Source: Clostridiales bacterium
GTDB taxonomy: Bacteria > Bacillota > Clostridia > Oscillospirales > Oscillospiraceae
Assembly: GCA_019423635.1 (NCBI GenBank)
Contig: JAHZBA010000006.1
Coordinates: 1-64,000 of the forward strand
Direction of reading: 5' to 3'
DNA: 64,000 nucleotides
Position numbers and translations under genes: made by a program. The notes beneath the pieces are model-generated. The model was given only the letters and a program-made list of their open reading frames with translations, did no database searches and was not told where the DNA came from. Position 1 is the stretch's first letter. Every line of letters begins with the position of its first letter. Shown piece by piece: positions 24,140 to 33,371 of this stretch.

Positions 24140-24282
24140 CTCCCATCGCTTTCTCTTGCGCCGATGACCAGTTGGTGCTACAATAGTGCCTGCCGGCAGC
24201 ACGCGCTGCCGTTTCGGCCCTGTTTGAAACAGGGCCCCGTCCCTACATCCACACATGAAACACCCGAACTCGGAGGAACACC

Positions 24283-25605
24283 ATGAAAAAAAGAATTCTC
24301 GCCATGCTCTGCGCCCTGCTGCTGTTGGCGGGGGCGCTTCCCGCCGCCTCTGCCCTGGAGGGAGAGGCGGAGCGCGCCGCCGACACGCTGGCGGCCCTGA
24401 ACCTGCTCAGCGGCAGCTACGCCCTGAAGGACCCGGCCACCCGGGCCCAGGCCGCCGTACTGCTGGTGCGGCTGGCCGGCGCGGAGAAGAGCGCCGCCGC
24501 CTCCACGGCAGGCCGCTCCAGCTTCCGCGGCGCCCCGGACTGGGCCCTGCCCTCCATCGCCTACGCTGCCCGCCAGGGCTGGATCACCAGCACCACGGCC
24601 CAGGGCTTCCACGCCGAGACCACCGTCACCGGGGACGACTTCTGCGCCATGCTGCTCCGGATGCTGGGCTACAGCGAGAAAACCGGCGACTTCACCGCCG
24701 GCGACGCCGCTCAGTTCGCCCGGCATATCGGTCTCACCGCCCGGACCTACCAGGGCGCGCTGACCCGGGGCGACGTGTTCCAGATCCTGCGGGACGCCCT
24801 GACCTTCTCCTATAAGGACGGCAGCGGCACCGTGGTGGAGCACCTGGTCTCCGCCGGGGTCTGCACGAAGGCCTCCGCCAGCGCCCTGGGGCTTTTGGAC
24901 CGGGAGCTCACCGCCCGGGAGGCGGCGGACCGCCACATGGCCGCGGTGTTCTGCATGAACGTCTACGAGCGCCAGAAGGAGATCGACGCCAAGACCCCCT
25001 CCTCCAACGCCAGCGGCTTTTTCATCTCGGCGGAGGGTCTTGCGGTCACCAACTATCACTCCATTGAAGACGGGATCTATGCCCAGGTGATTCTGGTCAC
25101 CGGTGAGGTCTACCCGGTGGAGTCCGTCCTCTTCTACGACCCGGAGATTGACATCGCCGTGATTCAGGTCTCCCGGACCTCCGAGGAGGGCGACACCACC
25201 TCCGGCTTCGCCTGGCTGGAGCTGGTGGGCACCGCCGACGCCCGTCCCGGCGACGTGGTCTACACCCTGGGCAATCCCCTGGGAATGGGCCTTGCGGTGA
25301 GCTCCGGCATCATCGGCTCCACGGACCGGCCTGTGGAGGGGTACACCCTGCCCTGCATCATCAACACCGCCGACATCTCCCACGGCAGCAGCGGCGGCAC
25401 GCTGCTGAACGTCTACGGGCAGGTGCTGGCCGTCACCACCGGCGCCTACACCCGGGGCAACAACATGTACATCGCGGTGCCGGTGGACCCGGTGATGACC
25501 GCCGATCTCACCGCCAACCGCTGGACGCTGGAGGAGGTCAAGGAGATCGAGACCGCCAGGGCCGAGGCCGCCAAGGCGGAGGAGGCCACCGCGCCGAAAA
25601 AGTGA
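24283..25605 (+). CDS. Secreted SLH-like/trypsin-like serine protease (S1C type)
   Basis: A 440-residue exported protein. Residues 1-24 are a signal peptide (KKR, then a Leu/Ala core, then AASA). Residues about 30-200 resemble S-layer-homology modules (YALKDPATRAQAAVLLVRLAG and similar), which would anchor it to the cell wall. Residues about 230-420 are a trypsin-like domain. TNYHSIEDG gives the His, DPEIDIAVIQV the Asp, and ISHGSSGGTLLN the Ser in the GSSGG motif. GGAGGAACACC precedes the ATG. No PDZ domain follows, unlike HtrA. It is monocistronic and ends in a dense cluster of hairpins. Confidence 0.88.
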   Translation: MKKRILAMLCALLLLAGALPAASALEGEAERAADTLAALNLLSGSYALKDPATRAQAAVLLVRLAGAEKSAAASTAGRSSFRGAPDWALPSIAYAARQGWITSTTAQGFHAETTVTGDDFCAMLLRMLGYSEKTGDFTAGDAAQFARHIGLTARTYQGALTRGDVFQILRDALTFSYKDGSGTVVEHLVSAGVCTKASASALGLLDRELTAREAADRHMAAVFCMNVYERQKEIDAKTPSSNASGFFISAEGLAVTNYHSIEDGIYAQVILVTGEVYPVESVLFYDPEIDIAVIQVSRTSEEGDTTSGFAWLELVGTADARPGDVVYTLGNPLGMGLAVSSGIIGSTDRPVEGYTLPCIINTADISHGSSGGTLLNVYGQVLAVTTGAYTRGNNMYIAVPVDPVMTADLTANRWTLEEVKEIETARAEAAKAEEATAPKK

Positions 25606-25619
25606 GCGAGCGATACAAA

Positions 25620-25831
25620 GAGGCCCGGACAGCTGTCCGGGCCTCAGCTTGTCGAAAAAGTATTTTCGACAAGCTGAGCGGGCGTTTCAGAACTTCAAAA
25701 AGTTCTGAAACGCCCTGATTAAAATGGCGCAGGGAACCCCTCCTGGGTTCCCCGCACACACCCCTCCTTCCCGTTTTCCAAGATTCTACCCTTTTTCGAC
25801 AGACTGGGGCCCGGACAGCTGTCCGGGCCCC
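25620..25831. terminator. Array of five hairpins between convergent genes
   Basis: Five inverted repeats follow one another: 25620-25645 (26-bp perfect palindrome), 25645-25676 (14-bp stem), 25680-25715 (16-bp stem), 25732-25752 (8-bp stem) and 25806-25831 (26-bp perfect palindrome). The first and last share the 20-bp core GCCCGGACAGCTGTCCGGGC. Convergent transcription of the protease and HAD genes would end here, and the outer palindromes act in both directions. The number of stems is excessive for termination alone. Confidence 0.7.
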
Positions 25832-25842
25832 TTAAAATTTCC

Positions 25843-26493
25843 TCAGTGGGCCAGGATGAAGGCCTCCAGCTCCTCCGCCGTCCGGAACACGGCCAGGGCG
25901 CCGGCCTCCTCCATCTCCCCGGGGGCTGCGTAGCCGAAGAACCCCACGCCCACGCAGTCGATGCCGAAGGCCTTGGCTCCCAGCACATCAAACTTCCGGT
26001 CCCCCACCATCAAAACCTCTCCTGGATCGGGGTTTCCCAGCCGCCGCAGCGCCTCCCGAATGACGTCGGCCTTCTCCCAGTCGTCCGTGGGCGGGCTGCC
26101 GGCAATCACCTCCAGAGACGGCGCAAAGCCGAACCTCTCGCAGATGGGAATACACAGCTTCTCCGGCTTGGAGGAGGCCAGCGCCAGCACACGGCCCTGC
26201 TCCTTCAGCCGGGCGCACAGCTCCGCCATCCCCGGCGCAGGGGCGTTTTCAAACTTGCCGATGGGCACATACCGCTCCCGGAACAGCCGGATGCCCGTCT
26301 GGATCTCCTCCCCGGCAAAGCCGCAGAAGAGCTGGAAGGACTCCTGCAGGGGCGGCCCGATGAACTGGAGCAGCGTCTCATCTCCCGGAACGGGCTTTCC
26401 CATCTTCTCAAAGGCATACCGCAGGGATTTCAGAATGCCCTCCTTGGAATCGGTCAGGGTTCCGTCCAGATCGAACAGAATGTACCGGTACAT
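25843..26493 (-). CDS. HAD-family hydrolase (phosphoglycolate-phosphatase-like)
   Basis: 216 residues of the HAD superfamily. Motif I is FDLDGTLTDS, motif II lies in LALASSKPEKL, and motif IV reads VLMVGDRKFDVLGA. The helical cap between residues 15 and 85 is of the C1 type seen in phosphoglycolate phosphatase and PpaX. The frame is open far upstream, but AAGGAGG before the ATG at 26493 and the family start MYRYILFDLDG fix the start. It is a single-gene unit and its end meets the hairpin array. The substrate cannot be assigned from sequence. Confidence 0.85.
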   Translation of the reverse strand: MYRYILFDLDGTLTDSKEGILKSLRYAFEKMGKPVPGDETLLQFIGPPLQESFQLFCGFAGEEIQTGIRLFRERYVPIGKFENAPAPGMAELCARLKEQGRVLALASSKPEKLCIPICERFGFAPSLEVIAGSPPTDDWEKADVIREALRRLGNPDPGEVLMVGDRKFDVLGAKAFGIDCVGVGFFGYAAPGEMEEAGALAVFRTAEELEAFILAH

Positions 26494-26781
26494 AACAGTC
26501 CTCCTTTTCGGCTGCCGGGCGGGCGGCGCCGGGCAGCGGATCGCGCCTATTTTACCATGATTTCCCCGGCCGCGCAAGGGGGAACCGGGTGGGGCGTGTT
26601 CCAGGGCGCATTTTAAAACAGGAACGTCCTTAGGGGCAAACCGGTGTGTTCTCCCTCTTCTACCAGGGAGTGCCGGAATTTCGAAAAAGAACTCAATCAT
26701 ATTGCATGAAATCAAGTCCTATGATATGATAAATTATGTTATCAGACCATACAATTCTTAAAAATAGGAGGAATTCAGGCT

Positions 26782-27447
26782 GTGAAATATGACATACAAA
26801 AATATTTTTGTAAAGATGAAGATGCTTTTTATGAAAAAGATAATGGGGACAGAGGGAGGAGGTCGATTCACAACAGATATGACAAAACAAGAGTTAATAA
26901 AGCTAAAGAACAAAGTCAGCAAGAACCAGTGGCGGTCAGTCAGGTTCTGGCATATGTCAACGAACTGTTGAATTGTATAAAATTTAATAATGGAGCCTCA
27001 AAAACTGTTTGTGTGAATACGATAGAACTTGATAATGGCAAGCATCTTATTTTAGATAATGGCATAATTGCAGTCGGTTGTAATTGGGATGGGCCAGTAT
27101 ATGACAAAAAGAATCATAAATATATCAAGTGGGACCGTAAATATGATGTAATAAAAGAAACCTTCAATTTGACCGATGCGAGAAATATCGTCTGGATTAA
27201 ATTTACAAAAAACGGAAGAGTCGGCGTAATTGCCCAGAGCTTTGATATTAATTTTGATTATGATACGACGTCCGGGGAATTGGTACGCGAGTGGGATGAC
27301 GGATGGGATACATCTTTTGTCTTGATATTTCCACTTACACAGGATATTCTTCGTTCAAACTCTAAAGAGGAAATTGAAACTGCGATTGGCAATTATTTAA
27401 TTGAAAAAGGAGTTCCAATGATAGATTACTATTCACATAACTATTAA
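26782..27447 (+). CDS. Low-GC orphan protein of unknown function
   Basis: A 221-residue soluble protein that I do not recognise. It starts at a GTG with AGGAGG about 10 nt upstream. The first 55 residues are highly charged. The rest has alternating strands (CVNTIELDNGKHLILDNGIIAVG, GRVGVIAQSFDINFDYD) and an acidic, Trp-containing stretch. The gene and its upstream 100 bp are strikingly AT-rich compared with both neighbours, it has a private terminator, and no gene is co-oriented within operon distance. This is a likely recent horizontal insertion. Confidence 0.7.
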   Translation: MKYDIQKYFCKDEDAFYEKDNGDRGRRSIHNRYDKTRVNKAKEQSQQEPVAVSQVLAYVNELLNCIKFNNGASKTVCVNTIELDNGKHLILDNGIIAVGCNWDGPVYDKKNHKYIKWDRKYDVIKETFNLTDARNIVWIKFTKNGRVGVIAQSFDINFDYDTTSGELVREWDDGWDTSFVLIFPLTQDILRSNSKEEIETAIGNYLIEKGVPMIDYYSHNY

Positions 27448-27468
27448 GAGGGCGCAACCTTCTGTTTA

Positions 27469-27503
27469 ACGGAGAGCTGTCAATTACGGCAGTTCTCCGT
27501 TTT
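27469..27503 (+). terminator. Terminator of the low-GC orphan
   Basis: An 11-bp stem (27469-27479 with 27490-27500, one G-U) is followed by TTTC, 21 bp after the stop codon. Confidence 0.6.
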
Positions 27504-27670
27504 CAATCCTCTTGCAAGTTGCTTGGCAAAGCGGTATTCAGCCACACTAATTAAAAAATTGGAAACTGGGGGGATGGGAATCCGACAGACCGGGCCGCCT
27601 TGCCAGCCCCGCGGGCCTATGGTAGAATGACAGAGAACAGAGGAAGAACGCAGAAAGGCGGGAGCAGCGG

Positions 27671-28279
27671 ATGGATCACAACCAGATCATTGCCCGGGCG
27701 GCAGGAGCGGTTCTGGCGCCTCACGGCCTGTTCCGGAAGGGGCGGTCCCGCATCTGGGTGGATGACTGCGGGTGGTTTTTGACGCTGGCGGAGTTCCAGC
27801 CCAGCGCCTGGGAGCGGGGCTCCTACCTCAATGTGGGGGTTCACTTTCTGTGGAGCCGGCAGATGGTCCTCACCTATGACCGCGGCGGCCGGGTGGACGG
27901 CTGGGTGCCCTTCACCGGGGAAGAGGAGCGCTTTGCCCGCGGAATCACGGACCTGGCGGAGCGGGCCCTGGAGAGGGTGCTGTCATACCGGGCCCTCCGG
28001 GACCCCGCCCTGGCAAAGGGGGAGCTTTTGCAGGACGCCCGGTGGGAGGCGCGCTATGACCAGCTGATGGTCTGCGCCCTGACGGAGGACCCCCGGACCG
28101 GGGCGCTCTGCCGTCAGCTGCTGGAGGACGGCCGCCTGGGCCCGGCGCTGCGGGCGGAGCTTACCGGGGAGGTGCTTCCGCTCCTGGCGGACCCCGGCGG
28201 GCTCCGGACGGCCGTGGAGGTGCGGATCGCCGCCCAGCGGGCCTTCTGGCGCGGCAGGGGCATGGGGCGCCTGGGGTGA
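27671..28279 (+). CDS. DUF4304-like protein
   Basis: A 202-residue soluble protein. Residues about 5-60, with APHGLFRKGRSRIWVDDCGWFLTL, then FQPSAWERGSYLNVGVHFLW, look like the DUF4304 pattern of a Trp-rich beta domain that is widespread in Bacillota. The remainder is helical and Arg/Leu-rich. GGCGGGAG precedes the ATG. It stands 89 bp before the LysR gene on the same strand and may share its transcript. The function of the family is unknown. Confidence 0.55.
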   Translation: MDHNQIIARAAGAVLAPHGLFRKGRSRIWVDDCGWFLTLAEFQPSAWERGSYLNVGVHFLWSRQMVLTYDRGGRVDGWVPFTGEEERFARGITDLAERALERVLSYRALRDPALAKGELLQDARWEARYDQLMVCALTEDPRTGALCRQLLEDGRLGPALRAELTGEVLPLLADPGGLRTAVEVRIAAQRAFWRGRGMGRLG

Positions 28280-28367
28280 GGGGCTGCCGCTTTTTCCGCC
28301 GGCCGGTTGACATTCCGCCCCGGAATTTTTATAATCACAGCAGAAACAGGCAGAAGGAGGAGTGCCC

Positions 28368-29354
28368 ATGACCTTTCAGCAGCTGACCTATGTGGCGGAG
28401 ATCTCCAAGTGCGGGTCCATCAACAAGGCCGCCCAGCGGCTGCACCTGTCCCAGTCCGGCATCTCCGCGGCGGTGCGGGAGCTGGAGGAGGAGCTGGGCA
28501 TCCAGTTCTTCCGCCGCAGCAACCGGGGGGTGGAGTTCACCCCGGAGGGCAAGGAGTTTCTGGGCTACGCCCTGTCCCTGCTGGAGCAGAAGCGGCGGAT
28601 TGAGAGTTTGTACGGTCCCGGCCGGGACGGGGCCGCGCCGGCCCGCTTCTCCGTGTCCACCCAGCGCTACCCCTTCACGGAGGAGGCCTTTGTGCAGCTG
28701 CTCCAGACCGCGGAGGACCATCGCTTCCGCTTCTCCCTGCGGGAGACGGGCATGGACGCGGTGATTGACGACGTATACGACCACCGGGCGGATCTCGGCG
28801 TGATCTTTTTGACGGAGCTGACGGAGAAGATCATCTGCCGGCTGCTGGACGCCCGGGGCCTGGTCTTCCACGAGACGGCCGCCGTGGCGCCCTGTGTCTA
28901 CCTCCGCCGGGACCACCCCCTGGCGGGGCGGAAGGCCGTGACGGAGGCGGATCTGGAGGGATACCCCTACGTCTCCTTCCAGCGCTCCCAGGGCGTGGCG
29001 GCGGACTTCTCCGAGGAGTACCCCTCCATGCGGCGCCCGGACCGCTGGATTCACGTGAACAACCGGGCCACCATGATGAGCGTTCTGGCCCGGACCGACG
29101 CCTTCACCACCGGCAGCGGCCTTCTGGTGGAGAGCTTCATCAGCCAGGCGGTGGTGACGGTGCCCCTGGCGGACAAGAGCCCCGTCCGCATCGGCTGGAT
29201 CGCCCCCCGGAACGGCCGTCTGGCCCCCAGGGCGGAGCAGTTCGTCGCGCTGCTGGAATCGGCTGTGGCGGACTCCATCCGCTTCACGGAGCAGCTGCAC
29301 CGGTCCCTGGCGGAGCAGGCGGAGAAGAACAGCGAGGAGGCGGGAGGATGCTGA
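28368..29354 (+). CDS. LysR-family transcriptional regulator
   Basis: 328 residues. The N-terminal winged helix is clear (TYVAEISKCGSINKAAQRLHLSQ, then SAAVRELEEELGIQFFRR). Residues about 90-290 are the periplasmic-binding-protein-like effector domain typical of LysR. A GTG at 28362 is in frame, but AAGGAGG positions the ATG at 28368 correctly. The 3' end overlaps the mechanosensitive channel gene by 7 bp, so both are co-translated. Whether it controls that operon or a distant target is not evident. The effector is unknown. Confidence 0.92.
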   Translation: MTFQQLTYVAEISKCGSINKAAQRLHLSQSGISAAVRELEEELGIQFFRRSNRGVEFTPEGKEFLGYALSLLEQKRRIESLYGPGRDGAAPARFSVSTQRYPFTEEAFVQLLQTAEDHRFRFSLRETGMDAVIDDVYDHRADLGVIFLTELTEKIICRLLDARGLVFHETAAVAPCVYLRRDHPLAGRKAVTEADLEGYPYVSFQRSQGVAADFSEEYPSMRRPDRWIHVNNRATMMSVLARTDAFTTGSGLLVESFISQAVVTVPLADKSPVRIGWIAPRNGRLAPRAEQFVALLESAVADSIRFTEQLHRSLAEQAEKNSEEAGGC

Positions 29355-30166
29355 ATTTACAGGAGCTGGCGAAAAACATGAATCTCTCCCTCAGCGGGGC
29401 GCTGTCGGCGCTGCTGACGCTGGTGCTCTGCCTGGTGGTGATCCGGGTTGCGCTGAAGCTGATCCGGCGGCTGCTGGAGCGGTCCAAGCTGGACCAGCGC
29501 ATCCGGAAATACCTCTTCTCCGGCATCAAGACGCTGCTGTATCTGATCGCGGCCATCATTGTGGTGGGAAGCCTCGGCATTGACATGACGTCCCTGGTGG
29601 CGCTGCTGTCGGTGGCCTCCCTGGGGGTCACCCTGGCGGCGGAGGACGTGCTGGGCAATATCGCCGGGGGACTGGTGATCCTCTCCTCCCACCCCTTCAC
29701 CATCGGGGACTATATCGAGGCCTCCGGCACCGCCGGGACGGTGGAGGAGATCACCCTGAACCACACCCGCCTGGTGACGCCGGACGGCCTTCTGGTGCTG
29801 CTGCCCAACAAGGGCCTGGCGGACTCCCAGGTGACCAACTACACCGCCCTGGGCCGCCGCCGGGTGACCCAGGTCATCACCGCCTCCTACGGCGACGAGA
29901 CGGAGACCGTGAAGGCCGCCTGCCGCGCGGCGCTGGAGCGGACGCCGGGACTGCTCCAGGACCCTCCGCCGGCGGTCTATGTGACAGGCTACGGCGAGAG
30001 CGCCATCGAGTACACGATCTACTGCTGGTGCGCGGCGGAGAATTTTCTCAACGTGAAGTTCACCCTCTCGGAGCAGCTGCGGCCGGCCTTTGCGGAGCAT
30101 CATGTGGAGATGACCTACAACCACCTGAACGTGCACATTGTGGAGAACAACTGCCCGCCGGAGTGA
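29348..30166 (+). CDS. Small-conductance mechanosensitive channel (MscS family)
   Basis: A 272-residue inner-membrane channel. Transmembrane segments lie at about residues 15-37, 57-78 and 82-108. The third has the MscS pore-helix pattern of small residues: VALLSVASLGVTLAAEDVLGNIAGG. The beta domain follows (HPFTIGDYIEASGTAGTVEEI), then a C-terminal alpha/beta domain. It should open under membrane tension to release solutes in osmotic downshock. It overlaps the LysR gene and ends before a strong terminator. Confidence 0.92.
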   Translation: MLNLQELAKNMNLSLSGALSALLTLVLCLVVIRVALKLIRRLLERSKLDQRIRKYLFSGIKTLLYLIAAIIVVGSLGIDMTSLVALLSVASLGVTLAAEDVLGNIAGGLVILSSHPFTIGDYIEASGTAGTVEEITLNHTRLVTPDGLLVLLPNKGLADSQVTNYTALGRRRVTQVITASYGDETETVKAACRAALERTPGLLQDPPPAVYVTGYGESAIEYTIYCWCAAENFLNVKFTLSEQLRPAFAEHHVEMTYNHLNVHIVENNCPPE

Positions 30167-30217
30167 AGCGGGACTCCTCTGTCAACCGCCGAACGTTTCC
30201 CGGCCGGAACACGAACA

Positions 30218-30249
30218 CGGAGCGGCGCTGCTTTTGCAGCGCCGCTCCG
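30218..30249. terminator. Bidirectional terminator after mscS
   Basis: A perfect 14-bp GC-rich stem (30218-30231 with 30236-30249) with loop TTTT lies between the convergent mscS and Sel1 genes. The following T-run is poor, so termination strength relies on the stem. Confidence 0.6.
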
Positions 30250-30311
30250 GCTGTATATGGATCTTTCATCCAATCCGCCCTCTGCCGTCGGGCACGGGCC
30301 GGCTCCGGCAC

Positions 30312-31565
30312 TCACCGGCGGACCCACTTGCCGAAGAGGGTCTTCTTGTAGTGCAGCAGCTCCTCCCTGGCCTTTGCGTGGTCGCCGGCCTTTTGCAGCC
30401 ACTCCACGCCCAGGGGAATGTTCTCCGGTCCGCCCAGGCCATTGGCATACATGTACCCCCGCATGTAGAAGGCGTCGCTGTTCTTCCAGTCCACCTGCTC
30501 CAGGAAGATCCGGGCCTGCTTGTAGTCCTGGGGCGTTCCCCAGCCGTTGAAGCAGCACGAGCCCAGATAGAACACGCCCCAGGTGTTGCCGGTGTCGTAG
30601 GCGGTGCTCAGCAGCTGATAGGCCTTTGCGTAATCCTGGGCCACGCCCCGGCCGTAGTAGTAGGCCTTGCCTAACACGTTATTGGCGCCGGTGTGCCTGG
30701 GGTTCCGGGCCAGCTCCTTTTCAAAGCACTCCACGGCGTAGGCCTCGTCCTTGGGGACGCCGTCGGCGCCGTCGAAGCAGAGGTTGCCCACCTCGTACCA
30801 GTCGCCGGGGTTGCCGCCCTCGGCGGCCTCCTGGTACCAGTGCAGGGCCTCCTGCATGTGGCCCTCCTTTTTCAGCTGGTCGGCGTAGATGGACTGATGC
30901 AGGGGGTGGCCGTACTCCGCGCCGATCTTGTAGAGATCCCTGGCCTTCTCCGGCTGGGGGGCGATGATGCCCTCCTCCCCTTCCGTATAATACTTATTCA
31001 GGTTGTTGGCGGCAAAGTAGATCCCGCCCCGCAGGGCCTTCCAGAACCAGTCCTCGCACTTGGCGATGTTCTCCTGCACGTAGTGCAAAAAGCTCTGCCG
31101 ATCCGGGAAGGAGTCGGGGCCCTTGTTCTCGATCTGCATGAAGTCGCCCCAGAAATAGGTGTTGCCGATGATGTACTGACAGAAGGCGTCGCCCTCGTTC
31201 GCCATCTCCAGCACCTCGTTGAAGGCCTCCTGGATGCTGGCAAAGGGCATCTTCTTCTCCAGGGAGGGCGTCAGATCCCCTGTGCGCATACAGAGCAGCA
31301 CCGCCAGGGCGCTGCCCTGCTCCACGGCCCTGTGCATCAGCTCCGTGGCCTTGTCGTCGTCCTCCGGGAAGCCGTGGCCTCTCCAGACGTACTGATACCC
31401 GCAGTAGCACCGGGCCAGTACGCAGGTGGCGTCTCCGTCCCCGGCGGCAGACGCCTGCTCCAGCAGGGCGAAGGCCTCCTTCCCCCGGCCGGTCCGCACG
31501 TTGTAGTAGATGTCCTGGAGGGCCTGCCTGACCTCACTGCTCAATCCCTTGCCCATACGCTTCAC
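30312..31565 (-). CDS. Sel1/TPR-like repeat protein
   Basis: 417 residues built from about nine Sel1-like helical repeats, e.g. GDATCVLARCYCGYQYVW, GDAFCQYIIGNTYFWG, NPGDWYEVGNLCFDGADG, ANNVLGKAYYYGRGVAQDYAKAY and TWGVFYLGSCCFNGWG. No signal peptide or membrane segment is visible, so it is probably a cytosolic scaffold. It lies 69 bp after an unknown membrane protein on the same strand, and the two may form a unit. The start at 31565 is a GTG with AGGA 7 nt upstream; an ATG 9 bp later is possible. The partner is unknown. Confidence 0.8.
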   Translation of the reverse strand: MKRMGKGLSSEVRQALQDIYYNVRTGRGKEAFALLEQASAAGDGDATCVLARCYCGYQYVWRGHGFPEDDDKATELMHRAVEQGSALAVLLCMRTGDLTPSLEKKMPFASIQEAFNEVLEMANEGDAFCQYIIGNTYFWGDFMQIENKGPDSFPDRQSFLHYVQENIAKCEDWFWKALRGGIYFAANNLNKYYTEGEEGIIAPQPEKARDLYKIGAEYGHPLHQSIYADQLKKEGHMQEALHWYQEAAEGGNPGDWYEVGNLCFDGADGVPKDEAYAVECFEKELARNPRHTGANNVLGKAYYYGRGVAQDYAKAYQLLSTAYDTGNTWGVFYLGSCCFNGWGTPQDYKQARIFLEQVDWKNSDAFYMRGYMYANGLGGPENIPLGVEWLQKAGDHAKAREELLHYKKTLFGKWVRR

Positions 31566-31634
31566 ATTCCTTTCCTATGCTTCATGGTTTCCTGTTCTCC
31601 AATGAAAAAGGGGCGATTCCCCGATTTCTCCCAT

Positions 31635-33263
31635 TCACTTGACCTGCTTCGTGAAATCCTTCCACTCCGTCCCGCCGGGGAGGTATTCGCCGTGGGGGTA
31701 GCCCGTCAGCCAGGCGGCGGCCTGACGGGGCGGCATCTTCGTCCGGAAAAAACGCAGGCTGTCCGCATCCGGCCGGGTGGCCTCCACGGTGCAGCGGCCG
31801 TCCATCCTGTCTCCGGCCAGCACCCGAATCCATAAGTAGCCCACCGGGTGGGTCAGCTCCACCGTCTGATAGGTGCCGTCCACCAGGCCCTCCGCCGCCA
31901 CCTCCACATCCTCGCCGGTGAAGGCGGTATGGGTCTCGGAGAGGCCGTTGGACCGCACCAGATACAGCTTCGCCCGGGACTCCCGCCGGGGCTGTTCCAC
32001 CGTCCCGCCCCGGTCGTCGGGGGCGTTTACCCGTCCCTGGGACCAGTCCGTCACATCCGGGGCCTGCCGGCGGAGCCAGCCCCTCAAAATCTCCAGGGCC
32101 GCCTCTTCCTCCACGAAGCACTCCAGATTCGTCTCCACACCGCCGGAGAACGGCACAGACACCACGCTGATCAACACGCGCCCGCCTCTAACCGCAGCCC
32201 GCAGCTCCCGCAGCAGCCGCTCCCCTGAGGGAAAGGGCCGGGTGGGGATCAGGGAGAAGGCGCCGGCGCCCTCGGCAAGATACTGCCGCAGCCTCGCCTC
32301 CACCAGCTCCCCCGTCACCCGGGAGGTCCGCTCCGCGCCGTCCTGGAAAATCATGTCCTGGGGCTGATCCTGCAATGCCGCCTGCCGGGCCGCCTCCGAG
32401 GCCCGGAGATTCCTTTTCTGCTGGAACTCCCGCTCGAAGTCCTCCCGCTGGCTCTCCTCCATGGTCCAGAAGTCGAGGTTCTGCCCATTGGAGCCCCGCC
32501 GGGCCTCCGGCACCCGCAGGGCCAGGCAGTCCGCCGCCGCCTTCAAATCGTTCAGGTTGTTGAAGCCGGTGCCCGTCCGCTGCCAGCGGTCGTCGATCAA
32601 AACCAGCTCCATCTCCCGCCGGGTGCGGACGCCGGTCTCCGTGCGGTGCTGGTGGAGCTCGTTGACCACAAAGATCCCCCGGATGCGGTCAATCCGGTTC
32701 ACGCCGTCCCCCAGAACCCACTCCCGGCCGATGCCCACGGGGCCGAACCACTGGCCGTGCTCCTTCAAATCGCCGTCCACCATGGCAAAGAGCTCCTCCA
32801 CCGGCGGGGCCTCCTCCGGATAGGGCAGCTGACTGCGAATGGACTGGGCCAGAGTGCTCTTCTCGGGAAAACACGCATCCCGCACGGCCACATAGCAAAG
32901 CCAGATCCCCAGCAGTCCCAGCAGCACCGCGCCGCCGCCGGAGACGGCCAGCGTCACATAGTCCATGGTCTCCCAGTACGCCCGGTCCTGGCCCAATCCC
33001 ATGGCAAACACCGCCCCCAGACACACGGCGACCACCAGGCAGAGCCCTCCCCAGATCAGCCAGGTCAGCTTCTTCCGGGTGCGGCTGAGGCAGTAGCCCT
33101 CCGCCGCGCCGTGGGGGTTGTTCTTCCGCTGAACCCACATGAGCAGCAGAATCACCGGAATCGCAAACAGCCGCAAAACCACTGCCAGCAGCACATAGAT
33201 CACCGCGTTCCAGGGCCAGCGGAGAAACCCCAGACCGTTTCCCTTCTCCTTTTGTTCCTTCAT
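31635..33263 (-). CDS. Membrane protein of unknown function
   Basis: 542 residues. Three or four hydrophobic segments are in the N-terminal 130 residues (about 18-43, 70-92, 105-128). The remaining 400 residues are soluble and probably cytosolic, with strands such as FVVNELHQHR and MELVLIDDRWQRTGTGFNNL. A second domain (about 300-400) and a C-terminal segment with KLYLVRSNGLSET follow. I recognise no family. It precedes the Sel1 gene on the same strand. The stretch GFNNLNDLKAAADCLALR might indicate ligand binding, but this is not supported by a motif. Confidence 0.7.
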   Translation of the reverse strand: MKEQKEKGNGLGFLRWPWNAVIYVLLAVVLRLFAIPVILLLMWVQRKNNPHGAAEGYCLSRTRKKLTWLIWGGLCLVVAVCLGAVFAMGLGQDRAYWETMDYVTLAVSGGGAVLLGLLGIWLCYVAVRDACFPEKSTLAQSIRSQLPYPEEAPPVEELFAMVDGDLKEHGQWFGPVGIGREWVLGDGVNRIDRIRGIFVVNELHQHRTETGVRTRREMELVLIDDRWQRTGTGFNNLNDLKAAADCLALRVPEARRGSNGQNLDFWTMEESQREDFEREFQQKRNLRASEAARQAALQDQPQDMIFQDGAERTSRVTGELVEARLRQYLAEGAGAFSLIPTRPFPSGERLLRELRAAVRGGRVLISVVSVPFSGGVETNLECFVEEEAALEILRGWLRRQAPDVTDWSQGRVNAPDDRGGTVEQPRRESRAKLYLVRSNGLSETHTAFTGEDVEVAAEGLVDGTYQTVELTHPVGYLWIRVLAGDRMDGRCTVEATRPDADSLRFFRTKMPPRQAAAWLTGYPHGEYLPGGTEWKDFTKQVK

Positions 33264-33371
33264 GCCCGCATCGCTCCTCGCCGCCTGCCCCGCCCGCCTG
33301 GGGAGGCAGGCGTTTTGATGGTCTATTTTACCACAGCCAGGCGGGATTTGTCCAGATCACCGGGCCGCCGG

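Noticed and set aside
22757..24286. Open frame of about 500 codons on the plus strand
   Set aside because: It is antisense to the MBL hydrolase, which has clear metal motifs; codon bias belongs to the minus-strand gene.
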